A stretch of 64,000 nt of DNA, from NCBI GenBank assembly GCA_004297765.1, contig SCTZ01000177.1, positions 1-64,000 on the forward strand. Direction: 5' to 3'. Position 1 is the stretch's first letter, and each line of letters opens with the position of its first letter. Below, piece by piece: positions 48,989 through 57,326 of the stretch. Below the pieces are notes generated by a model. That model saw only the letters and a list, made by a program, of their open reading frames with translations. It searched no databases and had not been told where the DNA came from. The translations under genes were made by a program, and so were the position numbers. Origin of the DNA: Chloroflexota bacterium. Its GTDB lineage: Bacteria > Chloroflexota > Dehalococcoidia > FW602-bin16.

Positions 48989-49336
48989 GAGTGGGATTGA
49001 TCCTATCGACATATGACCATGCGAGGTGCAGGGATGGCGTACAATTGACCTATCGGGAAGGATGTGCGTGATCCAAGTATTCCGTAAGTCCGGCGTACAG
49101 GAAGGCACCCGGCGATTAGAAACCACGGGCTACGTAGGCGATATCCGCCTGCGCGGATTGGGCCGGGTGCGGACGCGACCATTCGTGGTGGAATGGGGAG
49201 TCCGCGGAGGTGGAGTTGACTGGGCTAGCCTGCGGTTTCAAACCGCTGGGCGCCCCGGAGAACGCGCAAGCCTTGGGCGAGGGGATGATGGCGTAGGCTA
49301 GCTAGGGCGGCCCAGCTAGGTGCGTCGTTCCTTAAG

Positions 49337-49462
49337 TGCGTCGTTCCGTAAGTCAGCACCACACTGCGGAGACGGCGCAGTTGGACCGCCGCCGCAGACC
49401 GCCGCGGTTTCCGAAACCGCAGCGGTCTTGTCCGACAGCATGCCGGACTTGTGGAACGTCGC
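49337..49462. mobile_element. 126-bp MITE-like element, copy 2
   Basis: Nearly identical to 48121-48246, with ends TGCGTCGTTCCGTAAGTC and GACTTGTGGAACGTCGC. The flanks are CTTAAG (49331-49336) and ATTAAG (49463-49468), a target duplication with one change. A partial left end (TGCGTCGTTCCTTAAG) lies directly before it at 49321. It contains the 33-bp palindrome at 49396-49428. The whole gene-free interval 48888-49552 holds this element, the promoter and operator of the first regulator, and nothing else I can name. Confidence 0.75.
49396..49428. repeat. 33-bp palindrome inside MITE copy 2
   Basis: Identical to the palindrome at 48180-48212, including the single arm mismatch. Confidence 0.75.
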
Positions 49463-49552
49463 ATTAAGCGAGGCACCCGATTGGGCAAGACCGCAGCTCG
49501 CCGCGGAAGGACCGCGACGAACTGCGGTCTTGGGAGGATTGCGCCGGCGCGC

Positions 49553-50032
49553 CTAGATCGGTATGAACGGACCCACGTGCTGCTCGATGCAAACGAATGT
49601 CTCGAAGGTGCGCAGTCCTTCGATTCTGGCCAAATCGTCTTTCAGGAACGTCGTGAGCGCCTCGTTGTTGCGAAAGGAGCCACGCGCCATCAAGTTCCAC
49701 CGCCCGGTGATGGTGGAGAGCCAGGTGATCTGGCGGCAGCGCGTCAACAGCTGGACGGCATCGCTCACCTTGTTCGGCGCCACCTCGCATACAAAGACGA
49801 CGACTAGCTGGAGACCGATCTTCTGAGCGTCCACGCGCGCGGTCAAATGCAAGACGCCCGCCTGGATCATCTTCTGAATCCTCTGACTGGCGGTCGTGGG
49901 GCTGATGTTGAGCTGTGTGGCCAATGTCCTGCTGCTCTGGCCAGCATCGAGCTCCAGCAGATGAATCAGCTTCTTGTCCAGGCTATCCAGCTCGTAGATC
50001 ACCTTGCCGTCCAGGGTTACCAGTTTGTCCAT
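49553..50032 (-). CDS. Lrp/AsnC-type regulator, copy 2
   Basis: A 159-residue AsnC-type regulator, nearly identical to copy 1 in the DNA-binding half. Most differences fall in the ligand-binding half (residues 69-80 and 114-122), so the two may respond to different ligands while reading similar sites. ATG 50032 follows GGAGC; the long upstream frame to 50281 is not needed. It is divergent from the mutase operon, a common place for a pathway regulator. A TATAAT box and an inverted repeat lie upstream. Confidence 0.88.
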   Translation of the reverse strand: MDKLVTLDGKVIYELDSLDKKLIHLLELDAGQSSRTLATQLNISPTTASQRIQKMIQAGVLHLTARVDAQKIGLQLVVVFVCEVAPNKVSDAVQLLTRCRQITWLSTITGRWNLMARGSFRNNEALTTFLKDDLARIEGLRTFETFVCIEQHVGPFIPI

Positions 50033-50079
50033 CGTATAGCTCCGTTCTTCCGTTCTGGGTGGTGCGGCGCATGCCTGTT

Positions 50080-50098
50080 GGACAGATGTGAGCTGTCC
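50080..50098. promoter_or_regulatory. Operator candidate upstream of regulator copy 2
   Basis: GGACAG and CTGTCC separated by seven bases form an inverted repeat at the expected transcription start, just downstream of a minus-strand TATAAT (50105-50110). The matching -35 box is poor. A regulator site is plausible but unproven. Confidence 0.4.
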
Positions 50099-50410
50099 GC
50101 CCTCATTATAGCCGAGTTGGCCCAGCTTTTCGCGGGCATGTTGAACAGCGCCGCCGAAGACCTGCCCGAACATAATCGCGACGGCGTGGAGCGATGCGTG
50201 CAAGGCGTGTCGATCAAATAATCGCACGAAACCACAGTCGTGGACGCAGCGGTGTCTCGACAAAACTGCCGTAATGCCCACTCAGGAGCCTGGAGCCTGG
50301 ACGCATGACCGCAGTATGTGCATCCTGTGGCTGCTATAGCGTCGAGACTGTGCAGATGCAGCATCTTCGCGTCGATCGAGCGTCATCTGTCGACTTGTGC
50401 GGGAAACCTA

Positions 50411-50439
50411 TTGACAGATGACCATCGGTCGTGTATCAT
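50411..50439 (+). promoter_or_regulatory. Promoter of the mutase operon
   Basis: Perfect TTGACA (50411-50416), 17-base spacer, TATCAT (50434-50439), reading into the mutase gene 84 bases later. The surrounding CCTATTGACAGATGACCATC is closely repeated as CCTATCGACATATGACCATG near 49000, which may mark a common regulator site. A 12-bp palindrome TTGACTTGTCAA (50458-50469) lies downstream. Confidence 0.75.
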
Positions 50440-50522
50440 GGCTGCGTTCGCGTCCAGTTGACTTGTCAAAGGGAGATGTGTAGGTTTGGTACTAGACACT
50501 TCTGCTAGACTTGGGGGGCAGC

Positions 50523-52199
50523 ATGGCTCAACCAGAAGCTAACGACCTTAGAAGTGCGGAGTCTCAGTACGAGGCTCAGGTTCAGAAGTTTATTCAGGCG
50601 CATCCTGAGTTGTCGCCTGCTTATACGACCGTCTCTGGACTGCCGGTGAAGCGCCTGTACGGGCCGAGTGATATTGAGGCGCAGGACTACCTCAAGGATA
50701 TCGGCTTTCCGGGACAGTATCCGTACACGCGGGGTTCCTCTCTGGACGGCTATCGTACGAGAGCCTGGAAGCTGCAGCCGCTGGTCGGTTTCAATACGTG
50801 TGAGGAGACGAACGCGCGTTGGCGCTACCTGATCTCGCAGGGAGCCACGGGCCTTGTTCTGGACGGCGGTCCCCCAACCTCATGCGAAGGAATCGATAGG
50901 GGGCAGACCTGCTACGAAAGCGACGACGAACGCGCCGAGGGATACGGGCATTGCGGTCTCGCCATCGAGACATTGGCCGATTGGAAAACGCTCTTCGAAG
51001 GCGTCGACCCGAGCACGGTCAACATGAATCTCCTATCTCACCAGAGCGTCCAATTGGCTATGTACCTGGCCCTGGCCGAAGAGAGGCAGATAGATAAGAG
51101 CAAGCTCAGAGGTACGCACGAGGCAATCACGTACGGTCTCAGCGATGGAGAGGAAGATCGGCGCGAACAACTCGACGAGATCGAATACTGCGTGAAGAAC
51201 TTGCCCTTATGGAACGTGACAACCTTCAAGGCAAGGAATATTCGCGACGGCGGCTGCACTGCCCCGCAGGAGATCGCCATCAATCTTGCCATGGCCGTTG
51301 ACGCGGCGCGTGCCCTGGCGGAAGAGCGGGGACTGGCCGTCGACCAGGTTGCGCCGAAGTTCGGGTTCATGTTCTGTTGCCACATGGATTTCCTGGAAGA
51401 GGTAGCCAAGCTTCGGGCAGCACGAAGGATGTGGGCCAGGATCAGCAAGGAGTACCTCAGCTCGAAGGATCCCCGTTCGCAAATACTGCGGTTTCACGTC
51501 CAGACCGCTGGCTCCGTGCTCACGCGAGAACAGCCGCTGAACAACATCGCGCGAGCTGCCATCCAGGGTCTCGCCGCGATCATGGGTGGGGCGCAGTCGC
51601 TCCACTTGTGTCCCATGGACGAAGCTTATACGATTCCAACCGAGTTCTCCACGCTTCTCTCCCTGCGTGTTCAGCAAATACTCGCCCATGAAACCGGCGT
51701 CATGAGTGTTTGTGACCCGATGGGCGGCTCCTACTGTATAGAGACGTTGACCAACCAACTCGAGGAGCAGGCTCAGGAATTCCTGAACGAGATCGAGAAG
51801 AGGGGCGGTGAGTGCAAGGCGCGCTCGTGGATCATCGGTCAGGTCAATTCATCAGCGTATGAATACCGGAAGAAGATTGAATCGGGAGAACGGATCATCG
51901 TGGGGGTCAACGAGTTCAAGGAGGGCGACTACACCTACCCCTTCCCGCTAACCGAGTACAGTCGGGTAGCCGCGGAAAAGCGCGTGTCCAACCTTCAGAG
52001 GGTCCGCGAGGAGCGGGACAGCAGCAAGGTCGAAGCCGCGAAGGAGAAACTCACGCGCGCCTTTGGAAGTAAAGAGAACATCATCCCCCACATGGTAGAA
52101 GCGGCCAGGGCCAACCTGAGCGCGGGCGAGATCCACAAGTGTCGCGTCGCCGCAGTTGGCGAAAGAGCTTGCTACTCAGAGGTTTGCTATGAGCGATAA
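50523..52199 (+). CDS. B12-dependent acyl-CoA mutase, large subunit, atypical
   Basis: A 558-residue relative of the large chain of methylmalonyl-CoA/isobutyryl-CoA mutases, the size of the two-subunit type. Conserved framework: PYTRG (67-71), VGFNTCEETN, the NMNLLSHQSVQLAMYLALAE stretch, and LCPMDEAYTIPTEFS with DPMGGSYCIETLT. Several substrate-contact positions differ by hand alignment: the Tyr of RGPY is Ser73, the Gln of TQND is His199 and the His of GYHIQE is Asn239. It probably isomerises a different acyl-CoA by radical carbon shift. It is the first gene of the plus-strand operon; the B12-binding chain overlaps its end. No MeaB-type chaperone is present. Confidence 0.85.
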   Translation: MAQPEANDLRSAESQYEAQVQKFIQAHPELSPAYTTVSGLPVKRLYGPSDIEAQDYLKDIGFPGQYPYTRGSSLDGYRTRAWKLQPLVGFNTCEETNARWRYLISQGATGLVLDGGPPTSCEGIDRGQTCYESDDERAEGYGHCGLAIETLADWKTLFEGVDPSTVNMNLLSHQSVQLAMYLALAEERQIDKSKLRGTHEAITYGLSDGEEDRREQLDEIEYCVKNLPLWNVTTFKARNIRDGGCTAPQEIAINLAMAVDAARALAEERGLAVDQVAPKFGFMFCCHMDFLEEVAKLRAARRMWARISKEYLSSKDPRSQILRFHVQTAGSVLTREQPLNNIARAAIQGLAAIMGGAQSLHLCPMDEAYTIPTEFSTLLSLRVQQILAHETGVMSVCDPMGGSYCIETLTNQLEEQAQEFLNEIEKRGGECKARSWIIGQVNSSAYEYRKKIESGERIIVGVNEFKEGDYTYPFPLTEYSRVAAEKRVSNLQRVREERDSSKVEAAKEKLTRAFGSKENIIPHMVEAARANLSAGEIHKCRVAAVGERACYSEVCYER

Positions 52200-52620
52200 G
52201 CACTCCGCCAAGACGAGGATACTGTTCAGCGCAGATGAGACCGGTCATTCTATGGGTTATCACGTCATAGCCAGCGCCCTCACCGAGGCGGGCCTGGAGG
52301 TGGTCCTGGCAGGTCCACAGATACCCCGCGAGATCGCCGAGGCCGCCATCCAGGAGGACGTGGACATCATTGCCTATAGGATCATGGCGGCTCATGCACC
52401 AACGGTTGTCTCCCGGCTGCTCGCGACGCTAAAGGCGCGCGGGGCGGAGGATATCCCCATCGTCGTAGGCGGGGCGCTGCTGCCCCCGGAAGTGGAGCAA
52501 CTGAAAGCGATGGGTATCTCGGGGATTTTCCCGACCGGCTCCCCATTGCCTGCCGTGGTACAGTATTTCAGGGATTTATCGATGAAGATGCCCGAGAAGG
52601 TAGGTCCACCCGGTGCATGA
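52189..52620 (+). CDS. B12-binding small subunit of the mutase
   Basis: A 143-residue cobalamin-binding domain like the small chain of 2-hydroxyisobutyryl-CoA or isobutyryl-CoA mutase. The axial His20 is kept in TGHSMGYHVIA, but the usual Asp of DxHxxG is Thr. The VVGGALLP and GISGIFPTGSPL motifs hold the nucleotide tail. The start overlaps the large subunit by 11 bases, showing coupled translation. The cofactor could come from the riboswitch-controlled operon about 40 kb to the left. Confidence 0.88.
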   Translation: MSDKHSAKTRILFSADETGHSMGYHVIASALTEAGLEVVLAGPQIPREIAEAAIQEDVDIIAYRIMAAHAPTVVSRLLATLKARGAEDIPIVVGGALLPPEVEQLKAMGISGIFPTGSPLPAVVQYFRDLSMKMPEKVGPPGA

Positions 52621-52690
52621 CGGACGGACCGGTGCTGTGAAGAACTCCCTCTATCTTGCATTAGATTCAGAATAGCGAGGTGGGGCAACG

Positions 52691-53884
52691 ATGAGAGTGG
52701 GAATCATCGGCGTAGGGTTGCTACCCTGGAAGGTCAGATATCCGAACAAGACATACTATGAGCTGGCGGCGGAAGCCGTACGGAAGGCGCTGGACGATGC
52801 CGGGATCGGCAAAGACAGGGTCGACAACGTTGTCTACGGTCTGGCCGACGTGTACACCATGGCCATACGGCAAGCCTGTGCCTCGACCATAATCCAGGAC
52901 TACATAGGCATGGCCGGCAAGTCCTCTCTAACGGTACACGGCGGCGCCGCCACGGGCGCGTTGGCGGTCAAGACAGCCTATGCCGAGATAGCGTCTGGCA
53001 TGTCTGAGGTATCGCTTGTCGTTGGCACGGGCAAGGGCATGGACCTGATCGATCCCGAGACGGGTAAACGCTCGTTGGGATTTCTGAAATCCATCACCTT
53101 CGATCTTGACACAACCTGGGATCAGCCGGTTGAGCCGGGGGCCACTCATTTCGCGTTCGTGGTTCAAGCGCACATCGACAAGTATGGCGGTCCGACCGAG
53201 GAGCAAATGGCCAAGGTCTCGGTCAAGAACCATGGCAACGCCCTGGACAACCCTCTGGCCCAGAGCGGCATCAAGCTCACCGTGGAAGAGGTGCTCAAAT
53301 CACCGCGCATGTCAGGGCCGGCCAAGTTCTATGACAGTTGCCTGTACAGCGAGGGTGCCGCTGCTCTGGTTCTGGCCAACGAGAAGATTGCCCGGGAGAT
53401 CGGCCGCAAAGTGGTGTGGATCGAGGGCGTCGGAAGCAGCAACAAACGCAGCTCACTTCCAGACTGGGATGACCTGGGAGGGATACCTTGCCAGTACATC
53501 GCCACCCAGAAGGCCTATCGGATGGCCCGAATCAAGGATCCTCTCAACGAGCTTGACGTGATCGAGCTGCACGACCTCCAGACCGGCATCGAGATCATGA
53601 GCTATGAGGAGCTGGGGCTCTGCGCCAGGGGCGAAGGCGGCAGGTTGATCGACGAGGGGGTAACAGAACGAACAGGAAGACTACCCGTCAACCCGTCTGG
53701 CGGCATGATCGGGTGTGGACACGTCGCCGGGCCATCCGGCATCTCTCGCGTCGGCGAGGTAGCGCTCCAGTTGCGTGGCGAGGCTGGCAAACGCCAGGTC
53801 AAGATAGCGCATGGGCGTGGACTGACCGCCTGCATAGGCGGACCGGGGGTCTCCCAGGCCTGTTCGATCGTATTGGGGGTGTAG
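52691..53884 (+). CDS. Thiolase-fold protein lacking the nucleophilic Cys
   Basis: A 397-residue SCP-x/lipid-transfer-type thiolase homologue. Aligned to the thiolase at 44308, the Cys of NLCATG is Ala86 in HGGAATGALAV. The His of the HDxx motif remains (IELHDLQTGIE), and GHP is GHV. With no Cys it cannot do Claisen chemistry. A DUF35 gene follows after one base, the same pairing as the Ltp2-DUF35 retro-aldolases of steroid side-chain degradation. A retro-aldol or retro-Claisen-like cleavage is therefore plausible, but inferred. Confidence 0.82.
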   Translation: MRVGIIGVGLLPWKVRYPNKTYYELAAEAVRKALDDAGIGKDRVDNVVYGLADVYTMAIRQACASTIIQDYIGMAGKSSLTVHGGAATGALAVKTAYAEIASGMSEVSLVVGTGKGMDLIDPETGKRSLGFLKSITFDLDTTWDQPVEPGATHFAFVVQAHIDKYGGPTEEQMAKVSVKNHGNALDNPLAQSGIKLTVEEVLKSPRMSGPAKFYDSCLYSEGAAALVLANEKIAREIGRKVVWIEGVGSSNKRSSLPDWDDLGGIPCQYIATQKAYRMARIKDPLNELDVIELHDLQTGIEIMSYEELGLCARGEGGRLIDEGVTERTGRLPVNPSGGMIGCGHVAGPSGISRVGEVALQLRGEAGKRQVKIAHGRGLTACIGGPGVSQACSIVLGV

Positions 53885-53885
53885 C

Positions 53886-54329
53886 ATGTCGGATGAGACG
53901 CGAATCCTCGAAGTCCAAATCAAGGATGAGTTTCATTTCAAATTCAGTCATGGTGGCGCCTCCCGGTTCTTCATCGAGCTGTCGGAAAACCGGAGATTCA
54001 TGGGCACCCGCTGCCCCCAGTGCGGACACGTCTGGTGCCCTCCGCGGATCATCTGCTCGCGCTGTCTCAGCTCCACCGAATGGGTCGAGGTCCGCGATGA
54101 AGGAGAGGTCTTGTGTGCTGTGCCTATCCACATGTCTCTGGGCCTTGATCTGAGCCATCTGGGTTCCCCTCAAGTCTGCGCCCTAATCAAGCTCGACGGC
54201 AGCGATACCTGCTTCAAGGCCATCGTGGCGCCCAAGCTGGGCGAAACGGTCCAGAAGGGCAGCAGGGTGAGGGCGGTCTTCAAAGGAACGGTCCAGACCA
54301 TCGCCGACTTCAGCTTCGAGCTGATCTAA
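53886..54329 (+). CDS. DUF35 zinc-ribbon/OB-fold partner protein
   Basis: A 147-residue DUF35 protein. A helix-rich N-terminus is followed by the rubredoxin-like zinc ribbon CPQCGHVWCPPRIICSRC and an OB fold (VLCAVPIHMSLGL, ALIKLDGSDTC). DUF35 proteins bind next to thiolase-like enzymes, often supporting acyl-CoA binding or channelling. It begins one base after the stop of the Cys-less thiolase homologue, which strongly implies a complex. A longer DUF35 is fused to the synthase-like protein at 45507. Confidence 0.87.
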   Translation: MSDETRILEVQIKDEFHFKFSHGGASRFFIELSENRRFMGTRCPQCGHVWCPPRIICSRCLSSTEWVEVRDEGEVLCAVPIHMSLGLDLSHLGSPQVCALIKLDGSDTCFKAIVAPKLGETVQKGSRVRAVFKGTVQTIADFSFELI

Positions 54330-54375
54330 TCGAGCATCCACTCTGCACTATTACAGCAGAAAGGGCCATTAGCAC

Positions 54376-55239
54376 GTGAAAGCGATTGACATGCACTGTC
54401 ATTGGACCACAAAGACGGGCTCTTTGTGGAGGACCCCGCAAGAGATAGCGATGGCTGAAGAGCATCACAAGATCAAGATCCTCTACAAGACCGAAGAGGG
54501 AATGGCAGAGGATCTGCGCAAAGCCGACGTCAAGGCAGTCATGGATTATTCGTTTACGATGGTGTCTGACGACTACGGTGAGGTCAAGGACCTGCACGAC
54601 TATGTGGGACAGTTCAAGCGGGACTATCCGGACGTGGTTCTCGGCTGGTGGGTTTCACTGGATCCGCGGAAAGATTTTACCCTGCGCGAATTCGAAAGAT
54701 GCCTGAAAGATCAGGGGGCGATGGGATTCGCGTTTCAGGGAACCACGCTGGGGATGCCTCCAACGGATAGAGTTTTCAACCCGATCTACGAAATGTGCTG
54801 CGAGGCCAAGGCGCCGGTACTGATCCACGTCGGATACACCGCTGACGGAGCTGGTTTTCCCGGCGGAGGGGGCAGGATCCTGGAGCATTGCCACCCGCGC
54901 TACTTGGACGAGGTGGCGGCCAGGTTCCCGGGTCTTCAAGTGATCGCCGGTAGGACGGCCTTCCCCTGGGAGCGGGAGATGATCGCCATCATGCTGCACA
55001 AGCCCAACGTGTGGATGGACGTGCACGGCTGGCTTCCCCGCTACTTCGCACCGGAGCTCAAGTACGACATCAACCGCCGGCTGCAGGACAAGGTGACCTT
55101 CGGAGCCGACTATCCCATCTACTCCTACGATACGTTGTTCGGCGATTGGGAATCCGGCGAATACAAGCCCGAGGTACTCGAGAAGGTCTATCTAAAGAAC
55201 GCCCAGCGGCTCCTGCACCTGTTGGGGCGCGATGCGTAA
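54376..55239 (+). CDS. Amidohydrolase-family metalloenzyme (ACMSD-like)
   Basis: A 287-residue amidohydrolase_2 protein. The N-terminal metal ligands are in DMHCHW (His7, His9), a His is in VLIHVGY, and the late Asp is in FGADYPIYS. The His of the usual GHIGYPW is Arg here (AGRTAFPW), so metal binding or chemistry may be altered. Relatives decarboxylate or hydrolyse ring or amide compounds. The start is a GTG; the exact first base may be off by one. It is co-directional with the mutase operon; the role in the pathway is not clear. Confidence 0.78.
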   Translation: MKAIDMHCHWTTKTGSLWRTPQEIAMAEEHHKIKILYKTEEGMAEDLRKADVKAVMDYSFTMVSDDYGEVKDLHDYVGQFKRDYPDVVLGWWVSLDPRKDFTLREFERCLKDQGAMGFAFQGTTLGMPPTDRVFNPIYEMCCEAKAPVLIHVGYTADGAGFPGGGGRILEHCHPRYLDEVAARFPGLQVIAGRTAFPWEREMIAIMLHKPNVWMDVHGWLPRYFAPELKYDINRRLQDKVTFGADYPIYSYDTLFGDWESGEYKPEVLEKVYLKNAQRLLHLLGRDA

Positions 55240-55344
55240 CCCAGAAGGCGTTTGAAAAGGCGGCATATGACCAGTGCTCCGGGCAGGCTTGCTCGGACAC
55301 CTTCTCAGGCTCAGGCCCACGCCGTTGAACAGAGGAGTGAGGTA

Positions 55345-57288
55345 ATGACAGACCGAATCAGACTCGCGAGACTGTTTGAGCCCTTGAAAATTGGCCCCGT
55401 CGAACTGCGAAACAGAATCGTCTTTCCGCCGATGGTTACAGGCTATGGCACAGCGGAGGGCAAACCGACCCAGAGGTCAGTCGACTATTATGCCGAGCGC
55501 AGCCGAGGAGGAGCGGGGCTCATCATCGTAGAGGCGAGCGCTGTCGAGCCTATCACAGCCTCGCCCATCGAGCTACGCTTTTGCGCCGACGACTACGTGG
55601 AAAGTTTCACGCAGTTGGCGGCGGGGATCCACGCGGGTGGCGCCAAGGCGATCGTTCAGCTCGTCCATTCCGGAGGAATCGCGCTGAGCTACGAGGGGCT
55701 GCCGCAGCCCATAGGTCCGTCATCATTCCAGATCCCGATGCCTGGAGCGCCTGTGGCCAGGGAGATGACCGTCGCGGAAATCGAAGGCGTTGTCCGCAGC
55801 TTCGTTCAGACCGCTGGTCGAGCGGAAACTGCCGGCTTCGATGGGATCGAGTTGCACGCCGCTCACGGGTACCTGCTTTGCCAGTTCCTTTCGCCACTGA
55901 CCAATAGGCGGCAGGATGCCTTCGGCGGTGACGTCGAGCGACGGGCAAAGTTCGTCGTCGAGGTAATCCAGACCATCAAGGCCCGCACTTCCAAAGGATT
56001 CCTGGTGGGCTGCAGGATCAGCGGAGACGAGTACGCCGAGGGCGGGCTAACTCTGGACATGGCGGTGGAGACAGCCCAAATTCTGGAGCGGGCGGGTGTC
56101 GATTACCTGAGCATATCGGCCGGCAGCTGGTGGGCAAAGACACCCTACGCGATGCCTCCTATCTTCCTGCGCCAGGGCTACATGGTCTACCTCGCCGACC
56201 GGATCAAGCAGACCGTGAACGTCCCCGTCATGACCGCCGGACGAATCAAGTCGCCCAGGATGGCCGAGGATATTCTCTCCGAAGGGCGAGCCGATCTCGT
56301 GGGGATGGGGCGTGCGCTGCTCGCCGATCCCGAATTGCCCAACAAGGCCTTGCAGGGAAGATTGTCTGAGATCCGACCGTGTATCGCCTGCAACATTGGC
56401 TGCTTCGATCGGGCCACGTTCGGCATGAAGGACCTGAAGTGTGCCGTCAACCCAACGGTCGGAAGGCCCGAGCTGGGTCTTCTGGAGCAGACCAGGGAAC
56501 CGAAGAAGGTCCTGGTGATCGGAGGCGGCCCGGCGGGTATGACCGCGGCCATCGTCGCCGCCAAGCGCGGCCATAGTGTGGCGCTCTGGGAGCGACGCGG
56601 CACGCCTGGAGGGCAGGTAACGATCGCGGCCCTTCCGCCGAGCAAAGAGGAGTTCCTCGACATCGTTGAGCACCTCTGGAGAGAGGCTCTGAGAGCCGGA
56701 GTTGACGTGAGGCTCAATCAGACCGCCGATCTCGCCGCGGTGCGGGACTTCGGCCCCGACATTGTGATACTGGCGACCGGGAGCAAACCGGAGCGGCCCT
56801 CGATCCATGGGGTGGATGGACCGAATGTAATAACGGCCTCCGAGGTGCTGTACAGCAGGGCGCATGGGGTCGGTCAGAAGGTCGTTGTGGTTGGCGGCGG
56901 GGAAGTCGGTTGTGAAACGGCGAGTTTCCTGGCCTGGCTAGGCAAACAGGTGACCGTGCTCAAGAGGGGTCCGAAGATGGCCGACGACATGGGAATCCTG
57001 GCCCGCTCGATGCTTCTCGGCGGTCTGCGGGACGCAGGCGTGGAGATGCTGACTGGCGTCGCCTACAAGCAGATAGCGGCGGATCGCATAACCATCACTG
57101 TGCAGGGAGAAGAGCGCGCTCTGGCTTGCGATACAGTCGTCCTCGCGGCCGGATCTAAACCTGACAACCAACTGGAGGAGGCTCTGCGCAGCCTGGGCTG
57201 CCAGGTGATCCCTGTTGGAGAGGCCGTCCGGGTGGGGAACGTGCTGGATGCGGTGGAGAGTGCCTGGATCGCCGCACGCGAGATGTGA
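55345..57288 (+). CDS. 2-enoate reductase/2,4-dienoyl-CoA reductase-like flavoenzyme
   Basis: A 647-residue multidomain oxidoreductase. Residues 1-350 form an FMN TIM barrel of the Old Yellow Enzyme class (RNRIVFPPMVTGYG, ELHAAHGYLLCQFLSP). A 4Fe-4S motif follows (CIACNIGCFDRATFG, then CAVNP). The FAD and NAD domains (VIGGGPAGMTAAIVAAKRGH and VVVVGGGEVGCETASFLAWLG, quoted as two separate motifs) complete it. It reduces C=C bonds of enoates or enoyl-CoAs with NAD(P)H. ATG 55345 has GAGGAG upstream; a longer frame opens at 55252. Oxygen-sensitive Fe-S and FMN chemistry suits an anaerobic or facultative host. Confidence 0.88.
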   Translation: MTDRIRLARLFEPLKIGPVELRNRIVFPPMVTGYGTAEGKPTQRSVDYYAERSRGGAGLIIVEASAVEPITASPIELRFCADDYVESFTQLAAGIHAGGAKAIVQLVHSGGIALSYEGLPQPIGPSSFQIPMPGAPVAREMTVAEIEGVVRSFVQTAGRAETAGFDGIELHAAHGYLLCQFLSPLTNRRQDAFGGDVERRAKFVVEVIQTIKARTSKGFLVGCRISGDEYAEGGLTLDMAVETAQILERAGVDYLSISAGSWWAKTPYAMPPIFLRQGYMVYLADRIKQTVNVPVMTAGRIKSPRMAEDILSEGRADLVGMGRALLADPELPNKALQGRLSEIRPCIACNIGCFDRATFGMKDLKCAVNPTVGRPELGLLEQTREPKKVLVIGGGPAGMTAAIVAAKRGHSVALWERRGTPGGQVTIAALPPSKEEFLDIVEHLWREALRAGVDVRLNQTADLAAVRDFGPDIVILATGSKPERPSIHGVDGPNVITASEVLYSRAHGVGQKVVVVGGGEVGCETASFLAWLGKQVTVLKRGPKMADDMGILARSMLLGGLRDAGVEMLTGVAYKQIAADRITITVQGEERALACDTVVLAAGSKPDNQLEEALRSLGCQVIPVGEAVRVGNVLDAVESAWIAAREM

Positions 57289-57326
57289 GTTTCGGAGCGG
57301 AAGATGTAGCGAGGTGACGCTGGGCG

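Noticed and set aside
50458-50480. Second promoter (TTGACT) before the mutase gene
   Set aside because: No acceptable -10 box at 16-18 bases; the hexamer belongs to a TTGACTTGTCAA palindrome. The promoter at 50411 is better.
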